A stretch of DNA of 64,000 nucleotides from Annona cherimola (GCA_030490835.1 CM059971.1:38922012-38986011); one strand, 5' to 3'. Shown: positions 11,401 through 23,630, counted from the stretch's first letter. Notes: generated by a model not told the origin, from the letters alone. Made by a program: numbers and translations.

Positions 11401-14400
11401 TTTATAAAACTCCACAGACCCTAGTCTGTGACTTTTCCTTTTTAAAACTTGATGCTAGCATGTCATTTCAAAATAGTACAGACCTCGGCCTGTATTCCCT
11501 TTTCTATCTCTAACTTGATAACTCGGCATAGCCCAAGTTAACAAGTTAATAAAAATATTTTGTAAGGATGACCAACCTTAAATAATTTTAAAAACATTTA
11601 AATGGCACATTCTTAAAACATTTGAAATATTTGAGAAATAATAAATTTGAAACATTGCTAAAAAATGTTTATAAATCATTTTTGATCGGTAAAACAATTT
11701 TGAAAAACATTTTAATATTTGGAAACCAAAGACTTTGGAAACATTTTTCTTCTCGTTTCTAGATTTTTCATGAACAAAGGATGCATAATTCATTTTCTAT
11801 ATATATATATATCATATTCTTTGTCCACATAACACTTAAGTTTTTTCTATACGAAGATATGCTTGTATGATCCTTTGGTCATTTAAAAGAAAACTTCATT
11901 TAAATCGGTTATTGGTTGGCCTTCCTTAAATCCGTTTCAAAACATTTTAATAAATCATTTTAAATTCATTCGATAAAACAAAATATTATTTTGAAAATCA
12001 AAACTTTTCCTTTTCCATTATAATGCAACCATTTCCATCTTTCTCTTCATTTATAAGGATTTTCTTATGATAGAGCAATTCCCACATACCTCAACATTTC
12101 TTCTTACTTCCATATGAATTTGCTTATAATAAAGCAAATTTGACATATTCCATGGTTGCACTATATAAAAATCATTTTCAAAAGTTTGCTTGCTTACCTT
12201 TGCTTTGCTTTAATCCGACTCCTTTATCCTTTCCTTTCCTTTTCCTATACAAGTGAAAAGGATATACATACTTTATCAAGCATATTTTATATTTATTTAT
12301 GACCTTATTTTTCATCATAATTTTTTTTATAGAGGTTATCCTTAAAAATGCGTGATCATCATTTTCTTATATGGATTTTTATCCATAAATCCTTAAAAAA
12401 ATTCAATCCATTTATCCTCATAAAATATAAAAATAAATATAAAATTTTCTCCAAAAATCACGCTGTGGTTACTGTTCATGGGTTTCAAAAATTGACATTT
12501 TTTTCAAAAATAAAAATACCATGACATACCTTATGCCTAGTATATCATTGGACATTTCATACATTTTGAATTTATCATCATTTACTTGGCCAAAAAAATC
12601 ATTTTCTCCATATACTAAAAATCAACATAAATTCACTTAAGCATAATCCTTAATTCCAAAAATCATGAAATGAATATATCATTATTCCAACATCATATTT
12701 ATCATAATAATACATTCCAAATCATCTTTTATCAATTTTGGAGCATTATTTTCATATATCATATGTTATCTTCCCAAATACCCTATCTTCGCTCCAAATT
12801 TTTGATGTTTTCGCATAATTTCATTTAAACATTATATCTATACTTATTTTCTCATGCTTGGGGATTATCTAAGCATGGTTTTACCTTACTTAACATCCAA
12901 AAGAAATTTGGGTAGAAATCATTTACCCGAAGTGGAGATACGCCTCTTTTTCTCGCACTTTCTCTCTCCAACCTTCTATTCGTCAAGGCTAAAACGTGTG
13001 GGGATGGGAAATGAAGTTTCTCAAGTGATTTTTGAGCTGGGATGGCTGTGAATTTCGTTCTTGGGCTGCTCCTCTATTTATAGGGGTCCATTTTTCCATT
13101 ATTTGCAATTTACCCCCTCTAGCTTAGGGTGTAAAATGGCAAATGTGTTTTTTTCTAATTTCCAAAGGTGCCTTGAGCCAAGAGCAGCCACCCTAGGCCT
13201 GCTCCAGCCCCCCTATAGCAGCCCTAATTTTCTACCTATTTTTTGATTTTTTAAAATTAATTAAATTAAGCTAAATTAATCCTAGCCCTTGATTTAAGAT
13301 TTGGATGAATTTTGACCATTGATTTGGTCATGGTACCCCCCCTGCACGACCTGCCATGCTGCATTTGTATTTAATTTTATATTTTTTTAATTATTTACTT
13401 TATTAAAAAGTCAAAGTATATTTAATAAAAAGTTAAGTTACTTTTTCAACATCTATTTGACACTTCATCTTGGCCATTAATTTGTGAGTTTCATCACATC
13501 TTATACCATCCATCATGTTCATCATGTATTTTTAACCATCCATAAAAAATTTCATCTAATTCCGACACCCGGATTGCATTGTATGAATTTTTTTCTATTT
13601 TTCCACAAAAATCCAAATTTGGATTAAAATATCCAAAAGTAATACTATTTTGTCTTGTAGTGATTAATTCTCCTTTTGACTTTTTGTGATTAGGTTAATC
13701 AAGTGATTAACTCTTAATCACACATCTTAATCCACAATTACTATGCACGTTTACTATTCACGTGCGTCACATTCTTAATTGCATTATTTTAACCTCTATT
13801 ACATATTTGTAAAATATAACATATTTCATAAATTTTATTTATCATAAAATCAGTACAGGGATCTAGGGTTTACAACCCTAGGTTTACATGTGCTATTCTA
13901 GGATTGCGGGTTTCACAGTTTCACCCCTCTAAGGTCCATCAATCTTGCTCAGTTTAACATATATTAAACATGGAAATATTTAACATAATCCACACATATC
14001 ATATGTTCAAAATAACAACTTTAATTGAGAATTTGCAAAAATTTCAGCATGGTGCACTTAGGATAATCAACTCTAGATTCATATATAGCATTCTTGAAAG
14101 CTTGAATTAAATCTTTTCATTTGTTTAGCATTTAGTAACCCTATTAAGGGCTTCATAAATCATCATTTAGGGTTCATAAATGAATGAATTTATGACCCAT
14201 GAATTGTGCTAAAAAACTTGAAAATTAATAAACCAAACTTAGTTTAATACATACTTGAACTTGTGTGGTTTTGCTCCCACTTGTCAAGCTTGGTTTTTTC
14301 TCTTTCTTCTCCTCTTTATTCTCCTCTTTTTCTTCCATTTTCCCTCTCTTTTTTCCCTTACTTGGGAACGTCCCTTGTTAGAATTAGTTTTTTTTTCTTC

Positions 14401-15382
14401 ACATAATCTGTCCACTTATAAAAGGGACGTTAACAGCCTCTTTTCTCCACTTATATATGCTGTTTTCACCTTAATTTTCACCTCATTTTTTAGATTCATA
14501 AAATCCATAATTATCCCATTGAGTTGCTGGAATGTTTATCCTCATAATTTGCATTTTTACAGAATTTTTAATCATAAAATTTCTACCCAAAAAATCCCTT
14601 GGTCACGTCTCCTATAGCCACCCCCTTTTGGCATTTTGTGGCAACAAAAACTGCCCAAAATCCATCCATTAAACACCTCTGATTTTGTTGCCCTTTTTTT
14701 CACAATTTTTGAATTTTTGGATTAGCAAAAATGCCCCAAAATTCCACCTCATTTCCAAGCATTAAACCCATTGACTTTCCATTAATGAGATGTCACTTTT
14801 TGAAGACAAAAGTCAAAGAATTTTGTCCTTATGTGATTAAGCATTTTTCCATGGGATTATCTTAATCAAATCCAATCATATGATAAGACACTCATTTTAA
14901 CCATCCATGAAAAATTTCGTCTCCAAATTACCTTTCTAGTGTAAGTTATGGTCATTTGAAATTCTCTTGAATTTGGATGAAATCAGAAAATTATCACCTT
15001 AATTTAATCTAATTTATATAATCCATTTCATTCATGAGGTAGAGCACTTCAACGTGTGCTTACCCTTCAAATTTCACATCAATCCGCATTATAGACGTCA
15101 AGTTATGAATTTTCTAACAATAACCACATCAATCCCATAATTATTACATAATTATTGTCAATTAAATCATAATATATGAAATAATTAATCTTGTCATATT
15201 ATCATTTCTTATACCTCATTTGGTCTCTTTGAATACATTAACCCACATTGGGCTAAGGTGACTAATTTAATCACCTTACTAAATCAATGACTTTAATCTC
15301 AACCATTCAATTGGGTCATAAAATTAATCATAATTAAATGCCTAATTTACATGTATGGACCTCATTTGGTCTTGGTATCACA
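8447..15382 (-). mobile_element. Solo LTR B in element A pol, itself interrupted by solo LTR C
   Basis: Ends are TGTGGTGCTG at 8447 and GGTATCACA at 15382. Flanks are GACTG (8442-8446) and TACTG (15383-15387), a target duplication with one mismatch. Read on the minus strand, B starts TGTGATACC and matches the 3' LTR of element A over its whole first half: 15382-13918 pairs with A from 17323, and 10466-9950 pairs with A 18770-19264. So it is a solo LTR of the same family, inserted in the opposite direction. Without C its length is about 3.5 kb. 8447-10466 holds the 3' half of this LTR and no genes. Confidence 0.9.
10467..13917 (-). mobile_element. Solo LTR C nested in LTR B, 3451 bp
   Basis: Ends are TGTGGCGCCCC at 10467 and GGGTTTCACA at 13917. 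Flanks are ACTTC (10462-10466) and GTTTC (13918-13922), which differ by two transitions. The uninterrupted site in element A's 3' LTR (around 18745) reads, in reverse complement, agtttcaccc, supporting GTTTC as the original target. On the minus strand it starts TGTGAAACCC and is a diverged relative of solo LTR D. It holds no retrotransposon genes. ORFs inside it are low-complexity or match nothing known to me. Confidence 0.88.
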
Positions 15383-15387
15383 TACTG

Positions 15388-15830
15388 ATAGAGTCACCTA
15401 TTCAACCCTACCTGAAGGAAATGAAGGGTTTATGGTTTATAGCTATGCCTCAAGGAAAGGATTGAGATGCGTGTTTATGCAAAAAGAAAATGTGATAGCC
15501 TATGCATCTCGGCAACTGAAGCTTAATAAGGTAAGTTATCCTACTCATGACTTAGAATTGGAAGCAGTGGTGTTTGCCTTGAAAATTTGGAGACATTACT
15601 GTATGGTGCTAAGTATGAAATATACATAGAGCGTCAAGTATATTTTCACTCAAAAGGAGCTCAATATGAGACAACAACGATGCTTGAGCTATTAAAGGAT
15701 TATGATTTGAATATATTATACCATCCAAGTAAGGCAAATGTGGTAGCCGATGCATTGAGCAGAAATGCCAGCATAGCACACCTAATCAAGAAGGAAGAAG
15801 GATTGCTTCGAGAAATCAGATAATTGGAGT
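15388..15830 (+). pseudogene. pol: Element A RNase H
   Basis: Continuation of A pol directly after LTR B and its duplication. [13 protein letters not shown], then [27 protein letters not shown] matches the Ty3/gypsy RNase H. The first catalytic aspartate is replaced by tyrosine (codon TAT at 15443-15445). Then follow [21 protein letters not shown] and, after a frameshift near 15610, LELLKDYDLNILYHPSKANVVADALSR, which carries the late conserved Asp. A one-base slip near 15410 is also needed to join this to the RT. Inactive. Confidence 0.92.
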
Positions 15831-17283
15831 TGATTGTATGTCCACCTGGAATACAGGTAAGATTATCATAAATGCAGATACAATCCTCCTTATTTGAACA
15901 AATTAAGATGCACAACAGAATGATTCAGATCTGTAAAAGTATGTGGAGAAAATGAGGCAGAAAGGCCTAAATGAGTATGCTATTAATGAACACGATATGT
16001 ATTGGTACAAAGGTCGCCTTCGCATACTCAATTTAGCTGAATTGAAGGAGCAGATACTTAAGGAAGCTCATTTTTCTTCATTTTCTATATACCCAGGAAG
16101 CACCAAAATGTATTAAGATCTCAAGAAGAGATATTGGTGGAACAATATAAAAAGAAAAATCAGAAAATATGTGGCTAAGTGTTTGACATGTCAAAAGGTG
16201 AAAGTAGATCATCAGCGAACACCTGGAAAACTACAATCACTTGAAGTTCCTAAGTGGAAATGGTATGGTATTACAATGAATTTTATTGAAGGATTACCTA
16301 AAACTCAAGCTGAAAATGACTCTATATGGGTAATAGTGGATCGATTATCGAATGTTGCACATTTCTTACACATAAAGAGAAATTTTTCTGCAAAAACGCT
16401 AGCCAAGGTATACCATAAAGAGATTGTATGTCTCAATGGAGTGCCAAGTCAATAGTGTCCGATCGAGATACAACTTTCACATCTCAATTTTGGAAATGTT
16501 TGCACCAAACCCTAAGCACACTGTTTAAGTTTAGTACTGCATTTCATCCCCAAATTGATAGGCAAATAGACCGAGTGAATCAAATTATCGAGGATATGCT
16601 CCGGATGTGCACATTAGAGTTCGGAGGATCATGAGATGAATATGTATCGATGATTGAGTTTGCTTACAACAATAGCTACAAAGCAAGTATTTAGATGACC
16701 CCTTTTGAAGCATTGTATGGGCGAAGATGTCGAACCCCATAGCCCCAGACTTGTCCAAAAGAATGACAAACAAAGTGCAAGCGATACGCCAGTGTATAAG
16801 CACAGCCCAGAGTCGGCAGAAGAGTTACACCGATTGCAAGAGAAGGGATATAAATATCCAAATTGGTGAACATGTGTTTATAAATGTAACACCATACAAA
16901 GGAGTCACAAGGTTTGGAAAAAGGAGAAAACTGAATCCCAAGTATATAGGGCCATTTGAAGTATTGGAGAGAATTGAAAATTTGGCATACAGGATAGCCT
17001 TACCCCTAACCTTAGCCCTAGTACACAACGTGTTTCATATTTCTATGCTTAGGAAATATATCCCAGACCCTACCCATATCCTAGTAGCAGAAAATCTACC
17101 AATTCAAGATCATTTGAATTATGAGGAAAGATCAATTAAGATCTTCGATTGTAAAGTGCGAAAGCTTTGGAATCGAGAAATTGAGTATGTTAAGGTTCAA
17201 TGGAATCGATATTCCAAAAACGAAACCACCTGGGAATTATGAGAGGAAGTTTATAGTAAATACCCCCAACTGTTTGAAAAGTA
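15831..17283 (+). pseudogene. pol: Element A integrase with chromodomain-like C-terminus
   Basis: DDE integrase. The N-terminal HHCC zinc finger (16060-16200) has first His in EAHFSS, Tyr in place of the second His (SIYPGST), and both Cys in CLTCQKVK. In the core the first catalytic Asp is Asn (MNFIEGLP, codon 16279-16281), the second is kept (SDRDTTFTSQFW, about 16458), and the catalytic Glu is Asp (RQIDRVNQ, codon 16569-16571). After a frameshift near 16440 and stops near 16632 and 16692, the C-terminal module (16727-17242) has the GPFEVLERIENLAYRIALP block, HNVFHISMLRKY, and a chromodomain-like end (VKVQWNRYSKNETTWEL), typical of Tekay/Del chromoviruses. A TGA at 17240-17242 precedes the last residues, YSKYPQLFEK. 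Confidence 0.93.
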
Positions 17284-17309
17284 AACGGTTTTAGGACAAA
17301 ACTTTTTAT

Positions 17310-17322
17310 AAAGGGGGAGGAT
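17310..17322 (+). other. Polypurine tract of element A
   Basis: AAAGGGGGAGGAT immediately precedes the LTR start TGTGATACC, the expected plus-strand primer for an LTR retrotransposon. Confidence 0.9.
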
Positions 17323-19264
17323 TGTGATACCAAGAATATTTGAGATTCATATATGTAATTTAGACATTTAATTATTATTAATTACATGATTCAATTCGAT
17401 GAATGGGATTAGGGCAATTGATTAAGTAAGGTGATTAAGTTAATCACATTAACTTAATGTGGGTTAATATACACATAAAGACGAACCAAGGTATAGTAAA
17501 TGATGGTGTGGCCTGGTTAATTATTTCATTATTATGGTTAAGTTGATGATAATGATGGGATAAATTAGGTTATTGTTTGAAAATTCATAACTTGACGTCC
17601 ATAAGGCGAATTGACTTGAAATTTGAAAGGTAAGCACATGTTGATGTGCTCTACCTTATGAATGGAATGGATTATGTTAATTATAATTAGGGTGATAATT
17701 ATTTAATTTCATCAAAATCCCAGTGGCATTTTCAAATGCTCATAACTTGCAATCGAAAGGTCATTTTGAGATGAAATTTTTTATAGATGGCTAAAATGAG
17801 GTGACCAATCATATAGATGGCTTTGATTAAGCTAATTATCATGAGAAAATGTTGAACTACACATAGATTAAAATCATTGACTTTTACCATTAAAAAGCAT
17901 ATTTTCATTTAATGAAAAGTTAATGCTATTTAATGGTGCAATGGAGGTGTCCAAAGGAGTGAATTTTGGATAGTTTTTATAATTTTTAAAAATAAAAAAA
18001 TGCTACAAAAAGGTTGTATTGCAGGGACGGTTAAATGGCTTGGATTTGGGCAGCTTTTTGATGCCAAAAAATGCCAAAATAATGGGCAGCTATGGAAGTG
18101 ATTAAGGATCAGGTTGGGTAGATTTTTGTGTTTAAAATTTTTTTTACAAATGGAAATTACAGGGATAAGCATGTCAGCACCTTTAGAGGATCAATATGAA
18201 TTTAATTAACCTAGAAATGAAATGAAAAATGAGGGTTAAATACCTCATTATAAAAGGAGAGGAGAGGGCAGCCTTGCACGGTCATTTGGTGTACAGCAAG
18301 GTGAAAAACGTCCAGCAGGGTGGACGTCCCAAGAAAGAAGAAAAAGAAGAAGAAAAGGGAGAAACCAAGTTGAGCAAGAGGAGGCAAACCACGCATCACA
18401 AGTAGGTGCTTAAAACCAAATTTTGGTTTTGATAATTGCTGAATTTTCTAGCTCAATCAATGAGTCATAAATTTGATTTATTATGAACATTAAGTGATGA
18501 TTTATGAAGCCCTTGATAGGGTTATTGAATGTCAAATGAATTAGGAAATTCAATTCAAGCATTCAAGAAGGCTATTTATGAATTTAGGGTTGTTTACAAT
18601 AAGTGCACCATGTTGGAATTTTTATTAAATTCAGATTTATGTTACTATTTTGGGCATGTATTATGTATGGATTATGTGAATTGTTTCCATATTTAATTTA
18701 TGTTAAACCAAGCTTATATAGTGGACCTTAGAAGGGTGAAACTTGGGTTTGACAACTAGGTGAAAATTCCATTCATTTAGGATGGAAATGATGCATAACT
18801 CATGCAACATAATATTTTGGAAATTAAAAAGGTAAAATACCTAAATATGGAGCAAGAGAGGACGTCCAAAGGGTAAAATTGAAAATGTAAAAATCTATTT
18901 TATATGGCACATATGATGGGGATGTCCAAGGTGGAGAAAATGAGGAGAATAGTTGCTATTTTGAGCAATTTAATTGATGAGTTTTAGTTTGATGATTATA
19001 CCGTAATTAATGTGCAAATAAGTGCTTAAACTAAGCCAAAATAGAGAGGAAAATTTCTGTTTTATATGAACTTCCTTAACACATAATATACGTGTGATTA
19101 AAATAGTGAACATGAAGAGTATGGATGGTAAGAAGGGGGAACGATCATGTATAATTAGTTTAAGTGCAAAAATAAAAGGAAAATATGGAAAAATGAGAAA
19201 TATTAGGGCTATTTTGGAAGAATTTATGAAATCTCAAAATTTGGGATTGAAATTAGTAACCCTA
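17323..19264 (+). mobile_element. 3' LTR of element A, truncated
   Basis: Starts TGTGATACC after the purine tract. It is collinear with the reverse complement of LTR B up to about 19264 (shared landmark: acacgtaatatacgtgt-like at about 19080-19095), where similarity stops and a purine-rich block begins. About 1.5 kb of the LTR is missing. This LTR fixes the sense strand of the whole LTR A-G family. Confidence 0.88.
17587..17779 (+). repeat. Paired 38-base motif, two copies in LTR A
   Basis: Two copies (17587-17624 and 17742-17779) of ATAACTT, exactly 23 variable bases, then TGAAATTT. The same architecture is found in LTRs B, C, D and E (see findings). Confidence 0.75.
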
Positions 19265-21743
19265 ATTAAGAAAGAGGAGAGAGAAAGAGAAGTTAGAGAG
19301 AGAAGAAAAGAGAAAAGATAAGAAATTAGAGAGAGAGAGAGGAAAAGAAATTAGAAGGAGAAAAAGAAGAGAGAGAAAAGATTAGAAGAGTTGGAGAAAA
19401 AGAAAGGGAGACAAGAAGCTAAAATGAAAGAAATTATAATTAACTAACAACTTAATTAAAACTATTCTAAGAAAGCAATTAAAAGCTATGAAATTCAACT
19501 ATTAAAGTAGAAAAGAAAATTATATTAAATTTAATCTAAAAATTACGAAGTAGAAAATAAAGTAGTAAATCTAATCTAGGAATTAAAACTACAAATTAAA
19601 AATTAACAACTATAAAGCATTAAAAACTACAAAGTAGAAAATAAAATTTACATTACCCAAATATAAAGAGCAAATCTCCACTTAATGAAAATTTTATTGC
19701 TTGGCCCCACCTCCTTGCTAGGGGTCCCACCTCAAAGGAGAGGAGTGTTATTGGGTGCGTTGGGATGTGTAGAGGGCCCATGCTTTTATAGATGTGTGGT
19801 ACCCTCCTGGGAAGTCTTTGGAATCGATGTGGGATTCCTCATTTCTTTGCTAGAGTTGCTCTCCACACTACCTTCTGTTGGCTGCTTGGAAAATGCACAG
19901 CCGCTACTAATAGTGGATTCGATTGTCCATGGGTCTGAACTCTAAACTGCCGAAGGAGAGAATGAGAGAGGCGGTTGTAGCGGGTTTTGGTTTTAGAGCT
20001 TTGGAATGGAGATGTGTCGGCTACTGCTATTTTGTTTGATTATTGCTCGATGATGAGCTTGTATTGAGTAAGCGATTGAGAAGGGTTTCCATGGATTGCA
20101 TGTTTGATGAAGGTTCGGGGCGCGGGAGCTCTTCTTTCGGACTGCCGGGCTTGGAATCATGGCTCTTGAAAAATGGCTGCTAGGTGCTGCCCAAATGGTC
20201 CTTGTCTGTTTAGTCGTGATTCTTATTGGAATCCGTTGGCGCTGAGCTCGCCACTTGCCGGATTCAGGGATTGGATTAGAGGGCAGCCGTTAAATTGGGA
20301 TGGTTTTCTGGTGCTGGCTACCGTCTTCTGCTGTCGGTGGAGGGGAAAGTGGTTCATGGTTGTTATTGTTCGACTGCTTGGGTTGTGTAGATTGGTGCTC
20401 AGATTTCTACTATGGTGAGTGATTTGTGCTGATTTAGGAAGTAGCTGCTAAAATAGATGTGTCAAAATGGAATTCCAAGCATCCGGGATGCTTGGCATGA
20501 GCTATTATTAAATGGGTTTTTCAGGGTAGGTGCTGAAATTGCTGCTGTGGAATCGATGGAGGTGGGCAAGGGACGATCCGGTTGCAGTGGAAGAGGAGGC
20601 AATCGGAGCCGATGGTTGGATTTTCTAATTGGGGCTTTTGAAATTACTTTGAGGAAGAAGGGGGATGACTTGGAGAGAGGGAACGGTTGGAGCAGCTGGA
20701 AGGCAGCCATGGGTTGCCCGAAAATGGAAAATGCAGAGGTGGCAGATCTGTTTGGTTCTACTGGGCAATTTGCTTTGCTCTTACCTGATTTTGACTGGAG
20801 AAGATTTGCTTTGATTGGGAAGTTTGCCCGGTTATGGCTCGCTAGATCGGTATCCGCCGGTGGTGAAACAGAGAGGGGGCGGTGGCTCCTGACGAACAGC
20901 TGAAAGACGATCGCAGGCTAGTGGGTATGGGCAGCTTCTGTTTGATGGCTGGTTGTTCAAAGGGGGAAATAGGAGTGGCGATATGCAATGGGTTTTATGC
21001 CGTTAGTGTTTGAGAAGGGCTGGCACAGGGCACTGCCGGTTTGGGGAAAGAAGATTGTGCAATTGGAAAGGGGCTTTTCGGTTTTCTATTCTGTCGTAGC
21101 TTGGTCGGTTCTTCTCCATGGCTGTTGATTTTGGTGCGGCCAGTGGTGTGCTCTGTTCAGCTTGGTGCTTGACTTGTTGCGCTGCTTTAGATGGATAAAT
21201 TTGGAGAAGAAGAGGGCAACCATGGAAATCAATTTGGGGAGGATGGTGGAGCACCGAACTGGTGCTCCGGTTATGTATGCGAATCAATGTGCTTGCAGTG
21301 CTTTTAAATACAAATTTAAATATTGATTTCTGGATAAATAATTTCAATGACATCATAAATCATCTTAAATTAATTTTTTAGCTTCTTTTGAATTTACTTT
21401 ATTTTATCTAAAAATTATATGATAATCTATTTTGTTGCTTATCAAAATAGAATTTTAGTCATGTACAATTTTCTTAATTAAATTATTTTAAAATTTTGCC
21501 CAAATTATATTAATAGTCTAATACATATTTTAGCATTAAAATTTTCTAGGAGATTTAGTCATAATTTTATATTTTCAAAAATGTTGCAAAATAACCCGTT
21601 TTATAGCAAAATTAGAGATTTTATGAAAAATATAATTTTTACGAAATTTCACATAAAATCTGCATTTAATTAACATTTTATACTCAAAAAGTATGAATTT
21701 AATATGAAATTATATGAAGATTTTTAAACTTATCAAGCTATAA
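19265..21743. other. Unassigned block between LTR A and the Sirevirus fragment
   Basis: Three parts. 19265-19440 is a purine-rich GAGA tract. 19441-19680 is AT-rich with recurring short words (aaactac, aaagtagaaaa). 19681-21310 has balanced composition with non-homologous ORFs on both strands (20457-20903 plus, 21003-21356 minus). 21310-21743 is AT-rich again. I recognise no protein domain. Both borders cut into other elements (LTR A and the Sirevirus integrase), so this is probably an inserted or recombined element of unknown type; I cannot find matching ends or a duplication. Confidence 0.4.
19784..19835 (-). promoter_or_regulatory. snRNA-type USE plus TATA box on the minus strand
   Basis: On the minus strand ATCCCACATCG (19825-19835) fits the plant upstream sequence element RTCCCACATCG, followed after 34 bases by TATAAAA (19784-19790). 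That spacing matches plant Pol II snRNA promoters. No snRNA sequence follows, and such motifs also occur by chance or in plant transposons. Confidence 0.35.
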
Positions 21744-21992
21744 GTACAGCGTGTCATGTATTAAATCGTATTACCATAAGATCAATCTTGAAAAAGACCC
21801 CATATGAACTATGGAAGGGCAGAAAACCAAACATTTCATATTTCCATGTTTTTGGATGTACATGCTATATGTTGAATAATGAAAAAAAACTTGAAAAAAT
21901 TAGATGCCAAAAGCGATGAGGCAATATTCCTCGGTTATTCATCAAATAGCAAAGCATAAAGAGTCTTTAACAAAAGAAATCAAATAATAGAA
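21744..21992 (+). pseudogene. pol: Sirevirus (Ty1/copia) integrase C-terminal part
   Basis: Encodes STACHVLNR, KKTPYELWKGRKPN, YFHVFGCTCYMLN and, after a frameshift near 21897, LDAKSDEAIFLGYSSNSKA and VFNKRNQIIE, all standard in the copia integrase C-terminal domain. A stop lies near 21958 in place of a tyrosine. The left end is abrupt, so gag, protease and the integrase core are missing. The right end is cut by the element inserted at 21993. The frame continues at 31129 after one copy of the TAGAA duplication. Confidence 0.92.
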
Positions 21993-23464
21993 TGATAACT
22001 CTCGAAAATGCAAGTTATCATGGCCTATTTCCGACTAGTTTTGCATGTTAGTCCAAGAGAATGTGGTTAGTTTGCACCCATTTAGCTTAGTTGTCACTCA
22101 CTTTGTATTTTAGGAGCAATATGTAGTTTTTATGTATTTTTAGTTTAAAATAGGCATTTACAGTTCATTTATTTAGTTTTAGTGATTTTACAGGAAGGAT
22201 GGACAACTACAAGTGTGCGAGTGAGTCAAATGAAGAACCGAGCAGAGTGAAAAAGCAAGCAGGCTAGCAGATCTTCCAGCACCTCACACGGCAAAAAGCT
22301 TCCAGTGAGATGGCAACCAGGCACCCAGGCACCATCTTGGGGCGCCTAGGTGTCACTTCACTAGCATGCAGAGACATCTTGAAAAGTTTCTAAGTCAAGT
22401 AGCCTCCAGGGAGTTAGCACCCAAGCGCCACTGCGATCCGCACATGTGCGTTTCTGCACGTGTGTCATACGAACTAAGAGAATTAAATAGACACCTAGGG
22501 ATTCGTGCCAACAAAAGAGAGAGCTGATGGAGCAGCCACAAAGAGAAGAAAAAGGACTTCGTTTCCAGCGCATCCGAAGAAGAGATCCGATCTCATTGGT
22601 GGAAGCTCACGATATTCAGTTTTTCTTTTTCTCATTCTCTTTCCTTTTCTCTGTTTCTTGGAATACTTTCACTTTGTATGTAATGGGAGTTGATGCCATG
22701 TTCTTGAGCTAAACTTCCATAGATGGGAAGTTGAGATGAATTGGTATCTAACTATATTGTTTGGTTCTTTTCTGATTCAGAAATGAATATTTGATTTCTA
22801 TATGATTGTGCTGTGTCGATTTACCCTTATATATGTTGTCTAATGCTTTTTACAAGATTAGCTACCTTGTAAGATGATTTAATTGCAGAATTCATCCTTG
22901 GAAAAGGAAAATTCATGCCGGATCCATGTGTAGGGCATAGGTTTCTTCCTTTGTTAAGGGAAATTGTTTAATGGATAGGAATATACCATTAAACCCTATG
23001 TAGTCATGAACAAGTTATGTATCTATCAATTCCATTTCAATTAATTGCATGGGAATATAGCAATTGAGTGTTATGTAATTAGCTTTATATGTGTTGGAAG
23101 ATATATATAAAAATTATTGAACTGGGACTAGGAAATTCCTGCACAATCTAAAGAAAAGGAACCAATTCGATATAGTTTAGATTCAAGGATTCCTGACTAT
23201 CCCATCTGTCATCCCTATTTGATAATTCCTCTTTGGTATTCCAGTTATTCCGTTAAACTCTTCTCTATTTCTTTTACGTATTTTATATTTTCAACTTCAA
23301 TTATGAAATCCCTTTCTACTCACCGAAAGCAAATGAACTAATTAATAATCCTAGTTGGACCATATCCTCGTGGGAACGATACTCAACTCACTTTTTATTA
23401 CTTGATTGGCACGTATACTTGCATTAAAACGAGCATTTTAATTAGACATATATGCAGCTCGTCA
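21993..23464 (+). repeat. 5' LTR of the non-autonomous Athila-like element
   Basis: Near-identical to 29621-31123. Differences include point changes, a shorter AT run near 23105, and fewer GGCGCC modules near 22265-22430 (some appear deleted or mutated relative to the 3' LTR). Confidence 0.95.
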
Positions 23465-23470
23465 AGTTTT

Positions 23471-23488
23471 TGGCGCCGTTGCTGGGGA
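23471..23488 (+). other. Primer binding site, tRNA-Asp type
   Basis: TGGCGCCGTTGCTGGGGA, complementary to the tRNA-Asp 3' end with one mismatch (C to T at 23483), 6 bases after the LTR. Confidence 0.92.
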
Positions 23489-23630
23489 TATTCGGTGCTA
23501 ACTAATTATTGTTAGTTTGATTGTTTTCTTGTACAATTCTGTAATTATAGTTCGTTTTATAATTTTTTTAGTGTAGTATTTTCCAGTTGATTGCAATTGG
23601 ACTGGTTTTTGTAGGGCTCATTATTTTTGT

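Noticed and set aside
14255..14617. 120-codon hydrophobic ORF that looks like a membrane protein
   Set aside because: Pyrimidine-rich LTR sequence reads as Phe/Leu/Ser; it lies inside solo LTR B and is not conserved in LTR A.
20457..20903. 148-codon ORF, and the 117-codon ORF at 21003-21356 on the other strand
   Set aside because: No recognisable domain, in a block with open frames on both strands; probably chance.
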